Positions 35,573 through 46,696 of a stretch of DNA of 64,000 nt are shown one piece after another. The position numbers and the translations under genes are program-made. This DNA is from Pseudomonadota bacterium. Its GTDB lineage: Bacteria; Pseudomonadota; Gammaproteobacteria; Burkholderiales; Burkholderiaceae_C. Each line of letters opens with the position of its first letter. The first letter of the stretch is position 1. The stretch covers positions 1 through 64,000 of the forward strand of contig JAJZTW010000013.1 of the NCBI GenBank assembly GCA_021847345.1. The letters run 5' to 3'. The notes under the pieces are model-generated. The model saw nothing but the letters and a program-made list of their open reading frames with translations. It was not told where the DNA came from and searched no databases.

Positions 35573-38500
35573 CTACATGTTGCGGCGGTACTGGCCACCG
35601 ACCTCGAACAGCGCGTTCGAGATCTGGCCCAGCGAGCACACGCGCACGGCGTCCATCAGCACGTCGAACACGTTGTCGCCGGACATCACGGCGTCGCGCA
35701 GGCGTTGCAGCATGGGCGCGGCCTCGGCGGCGTGGCGCGCGTGGAACTCCCGCAGCCGGCGCAGCTGCGACTGCTTCTGCTGTTCGCTCGAGCGCGCCAG
35801 TTCCAGGCCGCCGGCGGGCTCCTCGCCATCCGGGTCGGTGAAGGTGTTGACCCCGATGATCGGCAACTCCCCGGTGTGCTTGAGCGTTTCGTAATGCATG
35901 CTCTGCTCCTGGATTCGACCGCGCTGGTAGCCGGTTTCCATCGCCCCCAGCACACCGCCGCGCTCGGCCAGGCGTTCGAACTCGGCCAGCACCGCCTCCT
36001 CGACCAGTTCGGTGAGCTCTTCGAGGATGAACGAGCCCTGGTTGGGGTTGTGGTTCTTCGCCAGGCCCCATTCGCGGTTGATGATCAGCTGGATGGCCAG
36101 CGCACGGCGCACGCTTTGCGCGGTGGGCGTCGTGATCGCCTCGTCGAAGGCGTTGGTGTGCAGGCTGTTGCAGTTGTCGTAGATCGCGATCAGCGCCTGC
36201 AGCGTGGTGCGGATGTCGTTGAAGCTGATTTCCTGCGCGTGCAGGCTGCGTCCGCTGGTCTGGATGTGATACTTCAGCTTCTGGCTGCGCTCGTCGGCGC
36301 CGTAGCGCTCGCGCATGGCCACCGCCCAGATGCGCCGCGCCACGCGACCGAGCACGGTGTATTCCGGGTCCATTCCGTTGCTGAAGAAAAAGCTCAGGTT
36401 GGGCGCGAAATCGTCGATGTCCATGCCCCTCGCCAGGTAGGCCTCGACGTAGGTGAATCCGTTGGCCAGCGTGAAGGCCAGCTGCGAGATCGGGTTGGCT
36501 CCGGCCTCGGCGATGTGATAGCCGGAAATGCTCACCGAGTAGAAATTGCGCACGCGGTGGCGGATGAAGTAGTCCTGGATGTCCCCCATCAGCTTGAGGG
36601 AGAACTCGGTGGAGAAGATGCAGGTGTTCTGGCCCTGGTCCTCCTTGAGGATGTCGGCCTGCACCGTGCCGCGCACCTGGGCCAGCGCCTCGGCGCGCAG
36701 GCGCGCGGCCTCGTCCGCTCCGGGTTCGCGGCCGTGTTCACGCGCGAAGGCCTTGCGGCGCTGGTCGATGGCGGCATTCAGGAACATCGCCAGGATGGTC
36801 GGCGCCGGCCCGTTGATGGTCATGGACACCGAGGTCTGCGGATCGCACAGATCGAAACCGTCGTACAGCTCCTCGATGTCGTCCAGCGTCGCCACGCTGA
36901 CCCCGGAATTGCCGATCTTGCCGTAGATGTCCGGGCGTTCGTCGGGGTCGCAGCCATACAGGGTCACGGAATCGAAGGCGGTGGACAGGCGCCGCGCCGG
37001 CATGCCCTGGCTGAGCAGGTGAAAACGCCGGTTGGTGGCCTGCGGGTCGCCTTCGCCGGCGAACATGCGGGTGGGGTCCTCGTCTTCGCGCTTGAACGCG
37101 AAACAGCCGGCGGTGAACGGGAAATGCCCCGGCAGGTTCTCCAGTAGCAGCCAGCGCAGCAGCTCGCCGTGGTCCTCGTAGGGCGGCAGCGCCACCTTCG
37201 GAACGCGCGTGCCGCTGAGCGTGGTATGGCTCAGGCGGGTGCGCAGTTCGCGATCCCGAACCTTCTGCACCAGTTCGTCGCCGCGATAGGCCTCGCGCAG
37301 CGCGGGCCACTGCTCGAGCAGGCGGCGTGCCCGGGCCGGCAGCGCGTCGCGGCGCTCGCGCGCGAGCTGGCGCAGCCGGCCGGGCGCGTCGCCGTCGCCG
37401 TCGGCGGCCGCCAGCATCGCCGCCGAGGCCTCGAGCTGCTGTGCCTGCCGCGCCGCCTGCGCCTGCGCGCGCGCGTCGCGCTTGTAGGCGCGCACGCTGT
37501 CGGCGATCTCGGCCAGGTAGCGCACGCGCGGCGGCGGAACCAGCGGGGTCTGCTGGGTGCTGTGCCTGGTGTGCACGGCCGGCAGGCGCGGCTCGCCGCG
37601 CTTCAGTCCGGCACCTTCCAGGCGCTCGCGCAGCGCCTGGTACAGCGCGGTGACGCCGTCGTCGTTGAATCGGCTGGCCATGGTCCCGAACACCGGCATG
37701 GAATCCGGCGCTTGCGCAAACGCGGCGCGGTTGCGCTGCACCTGGCGCGACACGTCGCGCAGCGCATCGGCCGCGCCCTTGCGGTCGAACTTGTTGATGG
37801 CCACGAGGTCGGCGAAGTCGAGCATGTCGATCTTCTCGAGCTGGCTGGCCGCTCCGAATTCGGGAGTCATCACGTACAGCGAGACGTCGACCAGCGGCAC
37901 GATCGCGGCGTCGCCCTGGCCGATGCCCGAGGTCTCGACCACGATGAGGTCGAAGCCGGCGACCTTGGCCGCCGCCAGCACTTCCGGCAGCGCCGCGCTG
38001 AGCTCGCCGCCGGCGGCGCGCGTGGCCAGGCTGCGCATGTACACCCTCGGGCCCGCGCGCCAGGGCTGGATGGCGTTCATGCGAATGCGGTCGCCCAGCA
38101 GCGCGCCGCCGCTGCGCCGGCGTGACGGGTCGATGCTGATCACCGCGATGCGCAGCGCGTCGTCGTGGTCCAGGCGCAGGCGGCGCACCAGTTCGTCGGT
38201 CAGGCTGGACTTGCCGGCGCCGCCGGTTCCCGTGATGCCCAGCACCGGCACCTGGCGTTGCCCGGCCAGCGCGTGCAGTTCGCGCACCATGGCGGTGTCG
38301 ACGCCGCCCGCCTCCAGGCCGGTGATCAGGCGCGCCAGCGCGCGCCACGCGGCGCCGTCGTGTCCCTGGATGGCTCGCAGGTCCTGCGGGAGCTGTTCGC
38401 AGGGGTCGCGGTCGCAGCGCATCAGGATGTCGCCGATCATGCCCTGCAGGCCCATGCGCTGCCCGTCCTCGGGGCTGTAGATGCGCGCGACCCCGTATTC

Positions 38501-38863
38501 GTGCAGTTCGCGGATCTCCGACGGGCGGATCACCCCGCCGCCGCCGCCGAACACCTGCACCTGGGTCGCGCCCAGCGCGCGAAGCCGGTCGATGGCGTAG
38601 CGGAAGTACTCCATGTGCCCGCCCTGGTAGGAGCTCAGCGCGATGCCCTGTACATCCTCCTGCAGCGCGGCGTCGACCACCTCGTCGACCGAGCGGTTGT
38701 GCCCGAGGTGGATGACCTCGGCGCCCATGCCCTGCAGCAGGCGGCGCATGATGTTGATGGCCGCGTCGTGCCCGTCGAACAGTGCCGCCGCGGTGACCAT
38801 GCGCACCTTGTGGCGGGGGCGGTAGTCGGCGAGCGCCTGGGCCTGGGCAGATAGATCGGTCAT
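35573..38863 (-). CDS. icmF: Fused isobutyryl-CoA mutase (B12 domain + MeaB-like GTPase + mutase)
   Basis: [37 protein letters not shown]12 domain; [21 protein letters not shown]-loop; [52 protein letters not shown] mutase core; about 1097 aa. Confidence 0.93.
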   Translation of the reverse strand: MTDLSAQAQALADYRPRHKVRMVTAAALFDGHDAAINIMRRLLQGMGAEVIHLGHNRSVDEVVDAALQEDVQGIALSSYQGGHMEYFRYAIDRLRALGATQVQVFGGGGGVIRPSEIRELHEYGVARIYSPEDGQRMGLQGMIGDILMRCDRDPCEQLPQDLRAIQGHDGAAWRALARLITGLEAGGVDTAMVRELHALAGQRQVPVLGITGTGGAGKSSLTDELVRRLRLDHDDALRIAVISIDPSRRRSGGALLGDRIRMNAIQPWRAGPRVYMRSLATRAAGGELSAALPEVLAAAKVAGFDLIVVETSGIGQGDAAIVPLVDVSLYVMTPEFGAASQLEKIDMLDFADLVAINKFDRKGAADALRDVSRQVQRNRAAFAQAPDSMPVFGTMASRFNDDGVTALYQALRERLEGAGLKRGEPRLPAVHTRHSTQQTPLVPPPRVRYLAEIADSVRAYKRDARAQAQAARQAQQLEASAAMLAAADGDGDAPGRLRQLARERRDALPARARRLLEQWPALREAYRGDELVQKVRDRELRTRLSHTTLSGTRVPKVALPPYEDHGELLRWLLLENLPGHFPFTAGCFAFKREDEDPTRMFAGEGDPQATNRRFHLLSQGMPARRLSTAFDSVTLYGCDPDERPDIYGKIGNSGVSVATLDDIEELYDGFDLCDPQTSVSMTINGPAPTILAMFLNAAIDQRRKAFAREHGREPGADEAARLRAEALAQVRGTVQADILKEDQGQNTCIFSTEFSLKLMGDIQDYFIRHRVRNFYSVSISGYHIAEAGANPISQLAFTLANGFTYVEAYLARGMDIDDFAPNLSFFFSNGMDPEYTVLGRVARRIWAVAMRERYGADERSQKLKYHIQTSGRSLHAQEISFNDIRTTLQALIAIYDNCNSLHTNAFDEAITTPTAQSVRRALAIQLIINREWGLAKNHNPNQGSFILEELTELVEEAVLAEFERLAERGGVLGAMETGYQRGRIQEQSMHYETLKHTGELPIIGVNTFTDPDGEEPAGGLELARSSEQQKQSQLRRLREFHARHAAEAAPMLQRLRDAVMSGDNVFDVLMDAVRVCSLGQISNALFEVGGQYRRNM

Positions 38864-39005
38864 CAGAAGTCTCCGTCGTGTCGTCGTGCTGGCGTCCTCG
38901 GTCCCGCTGCCCGGTGACCCGGCGCCTTGCAGGCATTGTCCGCGCATCCCGGAGGGCTCACAACCGGGGGCGGGCGACATCGCATCGGGGCTTCGGGAAC
39001 AAAAA

Positions 39006-39019
39006 CGAACGATCGTTCG
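39006..39019. promoter_or_regulatory. Perfect 14-bp palindrome, candidate TetR-type operator
   Basis: CGAACGATCGTTCG flanked by A/T runs between divergent icmF and ETF-QO genes. Confidence 0.6.
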
Positions 39020-39126
39020 ATTTTTTCCGGGGTCGACTCTACAATGGCCGCGCCGGGCGCCGCGCGCGCCCCATGGACCCGTCACGAACGACCCACCACC
39101 CACGAACAGCGCAAACGGAGACCTTC

Positions 39127-40803
39127 ATGCCCACCCCGGAGCAGTGGTTGCAGCAATACGGCCCTCGCGAGGCCATGGAATACGACGTGGTGATCGCCGG
39201 CGCCGGCCCGGCCGGGCTGGCCACGGCGATCCGGCTCAAGCAGCTGGCCGCGCAATCCGGCGCCGAGATTTCCGTGTGCGTGCTGGAAAAGGGCTCCGAG
39301 CCGGGCGCGCACATCCTGTCCGGCGCGGTGATGGACCCGCGTGCGCTGAGCGAGCTGCTGCCCGACTGGCAGCAGCAGGGTGCACCGCTGCGCCAGCCGG
39401 TGACCGAGGACCTGTTCTGGTTCCTCGGCGAGGCCGGGCACCGCTCGGTGCCGGCCGCGCTGCAGCCGGCGTGCTTTCGCAACCACGGCAACTACGTCAT
39501 CAGCCTCGGCGAGGTCACGCGCTGGCTGGCGCAGCAGGCCGAGGCGCTGGGGGTCGAGATCTTCTCGGGTTTCGCGGCCGCCGAGCTGCTGTACGACGAA
39601 TCCGGGGCGGTGCGCGGGGTGGCCACCGGCAACCAGGGCGTGGGCAAGGACGGCCAGCCGCTGGACAGCTTCCAGCTCGGCATGGAGCTGCAGGCGCGCT
39701 ACACCGTGTTCGCCGAGGGCGCGCGCGGCCAGCTCGGGCGTGAACTCCTCACCCGTTTCCGCCTGGACGAAGGGCGCGACCCGCAAAGCTACGCCATCGG
39801 CATCAAGGAGTTGTGGGAGGTCGCGCCCGAGCAGGCTCGGCCCGGGCGGGTTCTGCACAGCGCTGGCTGGCCGCTGGACAGCCGCACCTACGGCGGGGCT
39901 TTCCTGTACCACCTCGACGAGCGCAAGGTGACGGTTGGGCTGGTGGTTGGCCTGGACTACCGCAACCCCTGGCTCAGCCCCTTCGAGGAATTCCAGCGCT
40001 TCAAGACCCACCCGTCGATCCGTCCGATGTTCGACGGCGCCAGGCGCCTGGGCTACGGCGCTCGGGCACTCACCGCCGGCGGCCTGCTGTCGCTGCCGCG
40101 CCTGGTGTTTCCCGGCGGCTGCCTGGTGGGTTGCGAGGCAGGCTTTCTCAACGCCTCGCGCATCAAGGGCAGCCACGCGGCGATCAAGTCGGGCATGCTG
40201 GCAGCCGAGGCCCTGGCCGCGGCGCTGGGCGAGGGACGCCGCGGCGACACGCTGGAGGCGTATCCGAAGGCCTTCGAATCGTCGTGGCTGCACGAGGAAC
40301 TGCACCGCGCGCGCAATTTCAAGCAGTGGTTCAAGAAGGGCCGCGCCGTCGGCACGCTGATGACCGGGGTCGAGCAACTGCTGCTGGGCGGACGCGTGCC
40401 GTGGACCCTGCACCGCACCCAGGCCGACCACGAGGCGCTGCAGCCGGCCGACAGCATGCCGCGCATCGACTACCCGAAGCCCGACGGCAAGCTCACCTTC
40501 GACCGCCTGTCTTCGGTGTTCCTGAGCAACACCAACCACGAGGAGAACCAGCCGGCGCACCTGACCCTGCGCGACGCGGCGGTGCCGGTGTCGGTGAACC
40601 TGGCGCGCTACGCCGGCCCCGAGCAGCGCTACTGCCCGGCTGGGGTGTACGAATTCGTTCCTGCCGAAGGCGGTGGCGAGCGCCTGCAGATCAACGCCCA
40701 GAATTGCGTGCATTGCAAGACCTGCGACATCAAGGATCCGACGCAGAACATCGTCTGGGTCGCCCCCGAGGGCGGTGGCGGACCCAACTACGTGGGCATG
40801 TGA
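39127..40803 (+). CDS. Electron transfer flavoprotein-ubiquinone oxidoreductase
   Basis: YDVVIAGAGPAGLATAIRLKQLA; GCEAGFLNASRIKGSHAAIKSGMLAAE; C-terminal CPAGVYEF...INAQNCVHCKTCDIKDPTQNIVWVAPEGGGGPNY. Confidence 0.96.
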   Translation: MPTPEQWLQQYGPREAMEYDVVIAGAGPAGLATAIRLKQLAAQSGAEISVCVLEKGSEPGAHILSGAVMDPRALSELLPDWQQQGAPLRQPVTEDLFWFLGEAGHRSVPAALQPACFRNHGNYVISLGEVTRWLAQQAEALGVEIFSGFAAAELLYDESGAVRGVATGNQGVGKDGQPLDSFQLGMELQARYTVFAEGARGQLGRELLTRFRLDEGRDPQSYAIGIKELWEVAPEQARPGRVLHSAGWPLDSRTYGGAFLYHLDERKVTVGLVVGLDYRNPWLSPFEEFQRFKTHPSIRPMFDGARRLGYGARALTAGGLLSLPRLVFPGGCLVGCEAGFLNASRIKGSHAAIKSGMLAAEALAAALGEGRRGDTLEAYPKAFESSWLHEELHRARNFKQWFKKGRAVGTLMTGVEQLLLGGRVPWTLHRTQADHEALQPADSMPRIDYPKPDGKLTFDRLSSVFLSNTNHEENQPAHLTLRDAAVPVSVNLARYAGPEQRYCPAGVYEFVPAEGGGERLQINAQNCVHCKTCDIKDPTQNIVWVAPEGGGGPNYVGM

Positions 40804-40931
40804 CCTGGAGTCCGGGCGGCAGAGGCAGGCGCGGCGCTTGCGCTGAAGCAAGGACCGCGGGCCGCGCCGGCGGCACAATCGCGCCGGGGTGATGCCCTGC
40901 GGCGAGCGGGGACGTCGGCCGGAGGAGCAGC

Positions 40932-42722
40932 ATGGGCCTGGAGCGCGAACTCAAATTCAGTCTTTCAGCCGACGCGGCGCGGGCCTTGAGCGGGCATGCG
41001 CTGCTGCTGCTTGCCGGGGCGCCGCGCCTGCGCAGCCTGCGCACCCTGTATTTCGACACCGAGGCCCTGGAACTGGGGGCCGTCGGCCTGGTGCTGCGCC
41101 TGCGCGACGACGGCGCGGCGCGCGTGCTGACGGTCAAGGCGCGTGGCGACGACGCGCTGGGCGCGGTACGCCAGGAGTGGGAGTGGCCGGCGCTGGACAG
41201 CTTCGGCGACACCCTCGGTGCGCGCGACCTGGAGCACGCGCTGCGGCACACCGGCCTCGGCCGCGCGGCGCCGGGCGCGCCGTGGCAGGCTCGCCTGGCG
41301 CCGCGTTTCCAGACCCGCTTCGAGCGCCATGCCTGGGACATCGAGTGGCAGGGCGCCCGCATCGAGCTCGCGCTGGACCAGGGGGCCTGCGTGGCGCTGC
41401 GCGAAGGCCGCGAGCACAGCGCGAACCTGTGCGAGCTCGAGCTGGAGGTGCTGCAGGGCGAGCTGGCGCAGGCCTGGGACCTGGCCTGGACCCTGGGACA
41501 GGACCTGGCTCTGGTGCTCAGCCCGATCGACAAGGCGCGGCGCGCCGTCGCGCTGCTGCGGGCCGAGCGCCTGCCGGTGCCGGCCGAGCCGGGCCCGCTG
41601 GTGCGCGACGCGACCATGCAGCAGGCGGTGCGGCAGTGGCTGCACACGGCCTGCGCGCAGCTGGCGGTGTGGGCCGAGCGAATCGCCGAGGCCGACGATG
41701 CGCACGACGTGCACCAGTTCCGAGTGGTGCTGCGCCGGCTGCGCACCGCGTTGCGCTGGCTGGCCGGACAGCTGCCGCGCGGGGCCGCGCGCTGGCTGCG
41801 AGGCGAACTGCGCTGGGCGCACCAGCTCGCCGGGCTGGTGCGCGACGCCGATGTCTCGCTGCAACTGCTGGCGCAGGCCGCCGCCAGGCCCGGCCCGGTG
41901 GCCGACCAGGCCGGGGCGCTGGCGCGGCCGATCTCCGGCGCGCGTGCGCAGCATCGGCTGGCGCTGCAGGCCTACGTGCGCAGTGCCCGTTTCGCGCGCT
42001 TGCTGATGGCGCTCGGGCGTTGCGGCGACGTCGGCCCCACCGAGCCGCGTGCCGGCGCCTTGCGGCGCATGGCCGCGCAGGCCTTGCGCCAGGACGAAGC
42101 CGAGTGGCGTGATGCGATCGACGTGGAGTGTCCGCTGGGCGATTGCACCGCGCATGGCCTGCCAAGGCCCGAGCAGGCCTTGCGGCTGCATCGGCTGCGC
42201 ATCGCCTCCAAGCGCCTGCGCCTGTCGGCCGAGCGTCTGTCCGGGCTGATGCCGCGCAAGGCGCGGCATCGCTACGCGCAGGCCGGCAAGCTGGCCACCG
42301 CGTTGCAGACCCACCTCGGAGCCTGGCACGACGCCGATCGACTGCTGCAGTCGCTGGCATCCGGGCCGAATGCGAACGACGCTTTGCGCCTTTGGCTGGA
42401 GTCGCGCGCGGCGCAGGCCTTGCGCGAGGCCCGGCAGGCGCTGGCGCAGGCCGTTGCGCCGCGCCCGCGCCAGGCCCGGCCGGTGCGAGCCGCCGACGCT
42501 TTCCACCTGCCGGCGCCCGCGGACGCCGGGGCCGAGTCCTTGCTGGAGCCGCCGCGTTCGCCCGCTCAGTCGGTCGAGGCGCCGGCGGCGGGCGATGGGC
42601 CCTGGTCGGACGAACTCGTCGCCGACGTCCAGCAGCCGGATGCGCTGGCATCCGTGCAGGCGCTGCCCGCGGCCGACGCGCCGGTGGACGCCGACAGTCC
42701 GGCGACGAATTCGGCGCGGTGA
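40932..42722 (+). CDS. CYTH and CHAD domain-containing protein
   Basis: N-terminal MGLERELKFSLSADAA CYTH; VHQFRVVLRRLRTALRWLAG and LHRLRIASKRLRLSAERLSGLMPRKA CHAD. Confidence 0.9.
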   Translation: MGLERELKFSLSADAARALSGHALLLLAGAPRLRSLRTLYFDTEALELGAVGLVLRLRDDGAARVLTVKARGDDALGAVRQEWEWPALDSFGDTLGARDLEHALRHTGLGRAAPGAPWQARLAPRFQTRFERHAWDIEWQGARIELALDQGACVALREGREHSANLCELELEVLQGELAQAWDLAWTLGQDLALVLSPIDKARRAVALLRAERLPVPAEPGPLVRDATMQQAVRQWLHTACAQLAVWAERIAEADDAHDVHQFRVVLRRLRTALRWLAGQLPRGAARWLRGELRWAHQLAGLVRDADVSLQLLAQAAARPGPVADQAGALARPISGARAQHRLALQAYVRSARFARLLMALGRCGDVGPTEPRAGALRRMAAQALRQDEAEWRDAIDVECPLGDCTAHGLPRPEQALRLHRLRIASKRLRLSAERLSGLMPRKARHRYAQAGKLATALQTHLGAWHDADRLLQSLASGPNANDALRLWLESRAAQALREARQALAQAVAPRPRQARPVRAADAFHLPAPADAGAESLLEPPRSPAQSVEAPAAGDGPWSDELVADVQQPDALASVQALPAADAPVDADSPATNSAR

Positions 42723-43705
42723 CACGCCACCTGTCGCCCGAGCAGCTCGCGCAAGGCCGGCTGCTCGTCGCGACAGCGCGGCTGCGCGTGCGGGCAACGC
42801 GGATGAAAGGCGCAGCCGGGCGGCGGCGACAGCGGCGACGGCGGCTCGCCGCGGACCGCCGCGCGCATGCGCGTGCCCGCCGCGGGCCCCGGCCCGTGCA
42901 GCGTGGCCGTGGCGGCGAGCAGCGCGCGCGTGTACGGATGCAGTGGCTGCTGCAGAACGGCTTCGCGCGCGCCGCTCTCGACCACCCGGCCGCAGTACAT
43001 CACCGCCACGCTGTCGGCGACGTGGCGCACCACGGCGAGGTCGTGCGAGATGAACACCAGCGCAAGCCCGAGCTGGCGGCGCAGCTCGAGCAGCAGGTTG
43101 AGAACCTGGGCCTGCACCGAGACGTCGAGCGCCGACACCGGCTCGTCCGCCACCAGCACCGCCGGCTCGAGCATCAGCGCGCGGGCAATGGCCACGCGCT
43201 GGAGCTGGCCGCCCGACAGCATGTGCGGGTAGCGGCTGCCATGCTGCGCCTGCAGGCCCACGCGCTGCAGCATGTCGAGCACGCGAGCTTCGCGTTCAGC
43301 GCCTGCCAGGCGGGTGTGGATGCGCAGCGGCTCCTCGAGCGCGCGCGCCACGCGCTGGCGCGGGTCGAGCGAGCCGCGAGCGTTCTGGAACACCATCTGC
43401 ACGGCGGCGCGCGCGCGCCGCAGGTCTTCGCGCCGCCGCGGGTCGACGACCACTCCGCGCACGCGCAACACGCCTTCGTCCGGGGCGTCGGCGAAGCTCA
43501 GCAGGCGCGCCAGGGTCGATTTGCCGCAGCCCGATTCGCCCACCACCGCGAGCACCTGCGCTGCCGACACGCAAAGCGAGACACCGCGCAGGGCCTGCAG
43601 CGTCGCGTCGCGCCCGTTGCGCCGGCCCGGCTGGGCGTAGCGGCGCTGCAGATTCTCGGCCTGCAGCGCGCAGGGCTCCGGGGGCGAGGTCTGGCGGGCG
43701 CTCAT
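42566..43705 (-). CDS. Peptide ABC transporter ATP-binding protein (DppF/OppF-like)
   Basis: [55 protein letters not shown]-terminal oligopeptide-transporter Cys motif [15 protein letters not shown]. Confidence 0.93.
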   Translation of the reverse strand: MSARQTSPPEPCALQAENLQRRYAQPGRRNGRDATLQALRGVSLCVSAAQVLAVVGESGCGKSTLARLLSFADAPDEGVLRVRGVVVDPRRREDLRRARAAVQMVFQNARGSLDPRQRVARALEEPLRIHTRLAGAEREARVLDMLQRVGLQAQHGSRYPHMLSGGQLQRVAIARALMLEPAVLVADEPVSALDVSVQAQVLNLLLELRRQLGLALVFISHDLAVVRHVADSVAVMYCGRVVESGAREAVLQQPLHPYTRALLAATATLHGPGPAAGTRMRAAVRGEPPSPLSPPPGCAFHPRCPHAQPRCRDEQPALRELLGRQVACHRAEFVAGLSASTGASAAGSACTDASASGCWTSATSSSDQGPSPAAGASTD

Positions 43706-44742
43706 GGCCGAGTCTCCAGCGCGTCGGAGCCGGGGCCGTGGCAGGGAAAGAAACAGCGCACGAGCGCGCCGTGCGCGACCTGATGCAAGGCCGGCTCGGC
43801 GACCGCGCACGCTGGGCGCGCGTGCGGGCAGCGGGGATGAAATGCGCAGCCCGGGGGCAGTTGCCCCGGCGCCGGCATGGTGCCTGGCAGCGTGCGCAGC
43901 GGCGCGCCGGCGCGTGCGCGTTCGGGAAGGGCTTCGAGCAGGGCCGCGGTGTAGGGGTGCCGCGGGCGCCGGAAGATGTCGGCGGCCGCGGCGAGTTCGA
44001 CCACGCGCCCGGCGTACATCACGGCCACCTGGTCGGCGGCCGAGGCCACCAGGCCGAGGTCGTGGCTGATCAGCAGCAGCGCCATGCCGCGCTGACGCTG
44101 CAGGTCCAGCAGCAGTTCGACGATCTGCGCCTGCACCGTCACGTCGAGCGCCGTGGTGGGCTCGTCGGCGATCAGCAGTCGCGGATGGCCGGCAAGCGCC
44201 ATCGCGATCATGACGCGCTGGCTCATGCCCCCGGACAACTGGTGGGGATAGGCCTTCAGGCGCTCGCCGGGCGCGGCGATGCCCACGCCTGCCAGCAACT
44301 GCTCGGCCAGCTCGCGGCGCCGGCTGCGCGAGGCGCGCCCGTGCAGGCGCAGCATTTCGTCGAGCTGCCAGCCGATCGTGTAGCAGGGGTTCAGGCTGCT
44401 CATCGGCTCCTGGAACACCATGGCCATGTCGCGGCCGTTGTGGCGCCTGCGCCGCGCCGCGCTGGTGCCCAGCAGTTCGTGTCCGTCGAATCGCAGCGCG
44501 TCGGCGTGCACGCGTGCGCCGGGCTCGAGCAGCCCCATCAGGGCCATCGCGGTGACGCTCTTGCCGCAGCCCGATTCACCGACCAGGCCCAGCACGCGGC
44601 CCGGCTCGAGCAGCAGGTCGACGTGGTCGACCACGCGAACCGGCTCGGCACGGCGGCCGAGTTCCACGCGCAGGCCGCGCGCCTCGAGCAGCGGCGGCCG
44701 GGGCGTCGCCGCTGCGAACGGGTCGGGAATCGCCGGGCTCAT
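43702..44742 (-). CDS. Peptide ABC transporter ATP-binding protein (DppD/OppD-like)
   Basis: [77 protein letters not shown]. Confidence 0.94.
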   Translation of the reverse strand: MSPAIPDPFAAATPRPPLLEARGLRVELGRRAEPVRVVDHVDLLLEPGRVLGLVGESGCGKSVTAMALMGLLEPGARVHADALRFDGHELLGTSAARRRRHNGRDMAMVFQEPMSSLNPCYTIGWQLDEMLRLHGRASRSRRRELAEQLLAGVGIAAPGERLKAYPHQLSGGMSQRVMIAMALAGHPRLLIADEPTTALDVTVQAQIVELLLDLQRQRGMALLLISHDLGLVASAADQVAVMYAGRVVELAAAADIFRRPRHPYTAALLEALPERARAGAPLRTLPGTMPAPGQLPPGCAFHPRCPHARPACAVAEPALHQVAHGALVRCFFPCHGPGSDALETRP

Positions 44743-45653
44743 CGTCGCAGGCGCGGGTCGAGTGCGTCGCGCAGTCCGTCGCCGAGCAGGTTGAAGCCGA
44801 GCACGGTGAGCAGGATCGCCAGCCCGGGAAGGGTCACGACCCACCAGGCGCTTTGCACGAACTGCATCGCGTCGGCCAGCATGCTGCCCCATTCGGGAGT
44901 CGGCGGCTGGGCGCCCAGGCCGAGAAAACCCAGCGCGGCGGCGTCGAGAATGGCGTTGGAGAAGCCGAGCGTCGCCTGCACGATCAGCGGGGCCAGGCAA
45001 TTGGGCAGCAGGGTCAGCAGCAGCACGCGGGCGTGCCCGGCACCGGCCAGGCGCGCCGCCAGCACGTATTCGCGCTCGCGCTCGGTGAGCACCGCGGCAC
45101 GTGCCTGGCGCACGTAGCCGGGAATGCTGACCACGACGATCGCGGCCACGGCATCGAGCAGGCCCGGGCCGAGTACCGCGACCACGGCGATCGCCAGCAG
45201 CAGCGAAGGCAGCGCCAGCACGATGTCGACCCCGCGCATGATCAGGGTGTCGACGGCTCGCCCGCAGTAGCCGGCGAGCAGGCCCAGCATGGTGCCCACG
45301 AGCAGCGACAGCGTGACGGCCAGCATGCCGATGGCCAGCGACACGCGGGCGCCCCACAGCAGGCGCGACAGCAGGTCGCGCCCGAGCCCGTCGGTGCCCA
45401 GGACGTGGCTCCAGCTGCCGCCCAGCCACACCGGCGGGCGCAGCACGGCGTAGGGGTCGGCGACGATCGGGGAGTGCACGGCCAGCCACGGTGCGCCGAC
45501 GGCGGCCAGCCCGAGCGCCAGGCACAGGCCGAGCCCGAGCATGCCGGAGCGGCTGGCGCGCAGCCCGTTCCACGCGGCGCGCCACGCGCCGGGCGCGGGC
45601 TCGCCCGACGCGCGAGCGGGCGCGGCTTGCGACATCGACAGTTCAGCGGGCAT
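44739..45653 (-). CDS. Peptide ABC transporter permease (DppC-like)
   Basis: LGTDGLGRDLLSRLLWGARVSLAIGMLAV; permease EAA-like loop EREYVLAARLAGAGHARVLLLTLLPNCL. Confidence 0.92.
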   Translation of the reverse strand: MPAELSMSQAAPARASGEPAPGAWRAAWNGLRASRSGMLGLGLCLALGLAAVGAPWLAVHSPIVADPYAVLRPPVWLGGSWSHVLGTDGLGRDLLSRLLWGARVSLAIGMLAVTLSLLVGTMLGLLAGYCGRAVDTLIMRGVDIVLALPSLLLAIAVVAVLGPGLLDAVAAIVVVSIPGYVRQARAAVLTEREREYVLAARLAGAGHARVLLLTLLPNCLAPLIVQATLGFSNAILDAAALGFLGLGAQPPTPEWGSMLADAMQFVQSAWWVVTLPGLAILLTVLGFNLLGDGLRDALDPRLRR

Positions 45654-46653
45654 GGCGAATGCGCGGGTCGAGCAGGCCATAGCCGAGATCGACCAGGGTG
45701 TTGACCCCGATCACCAGGCAGGCGACCAGCAGCATGCCGCCCTGGACCACGGGATAGTCGCGTTGCTGGATGGCCTGCACCATCCATTGCCCGATGCCGG
45801 GCCAGGAGAACACCGTTTCGGTCAGCACTGCGCCGCCCAGCAGCGAGCCCGCCTGAAGTCCCAGCGCGGTGAGCACCGGGATCAGCGCGTTGCGCAGCGC
45901 ATGCACGACCACCACCCGGGCCTCGGACAGGCCCTTGGCGCGAGCCGTGCGCACGTAATCCTGGCCGAGCACCTCGAGCATCGCCGAGCGCGTCATGCGC
46001 GCCATCACCGCCATCGCGACCGTACCCAGCGTGAGGGCGGGCAGCAGCAGGTGGCGCAGCGCGTCGCGGAACGCCGGCAGATCGCCGGCGAGCAGCGTGT
46101 CGAGCAGCATCAGCCCGGTGCGCGGCTCGATCCAGAACTGCGGTGCCAGGCGCCCGGCCACCGGCGTCCAGCCCAGCTCGACCGAGAACAGCAGGATCAG
46201 CAGCAGGCCCCACCAGAACACCGGCATCGAATAGCCGCCCAGGCTGACCGACATGACCAGGTGGTCCACCCCGCGGCCGCGGTGCAGCGCGGCCAGCACG
46301 CCCGCGGGAACGCCCACCAGCAGCGCCACCAGCAGCGCCGCGGTGGACAGCTCGAGCGTGGCCCCCAGGCGCTGCGCGAACTCCGCGCTCACCGGCTCGT
46401 GCGTGAACAGCGACACGCCGAGGTCGCCGTGCGCGGCGCGCAGCACGAAGCCCAGGTACTGGCGCCACCACGGCAGGTCCAGTCCCAGCTTGTGCAGCAG
46501 GCGCGCGTGTTCGGCCGGGGTCAGCCCCTGCTGGCCGGTGAGCAGGGCCACCGGGTCGCCGGGGACCAGGTGGACCAGCACGAAGCTCAGCAGGCTGACG
46601 CCGAGCAGCGCGGCCAGCAGCGGGCCGAGGCGTCCGAGCAGGAAGCGCGACAT
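45643..46653 (-). CDS. Peptide ABC transporter permease (DppB-like)
   Basis: MSRFLLGRLGPLLAALLGVSLLSFVLVHLVPGDPV; LGQDYVRTARAKGLSEARVVVVHALRNALIPV. Confidence 0.94.
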   Translation of the reverse strand: MSRFLLGRLGPLLAALLGVSLLSFVLVHLVPGDPVALLTGQQGLTPAEHARLLHKLGLDLPWWRQYLGFVLRAAHGDLGVSLFTHEPVSAEFAQRLGATLELSTAALLVALLVGVPAGVLAALHRGRGVDHLVMSVSLGGYSMPVFWWGLLLILLFSVELGWTPVAGRLAPQFWIEPRTGLMLLDTLLAGDLPAFRDALRHLLLPALTLGTVAMAVMARMTRSAMLEVLGQDYVRTARAKGLSEARVVVVHALRNALIPVLTALGLQAGSLLGGAVLTETVFSWPGIGQWMVQAIQQRDYPVVQGGMLLVACLVIGVNTLVDLGYGLLDPRIRHAR

Positions 46654-46696
46654 GGTTGCGGGGAGCGTGTGCGAGCGGCGATGGGCTGCGGCGCGC

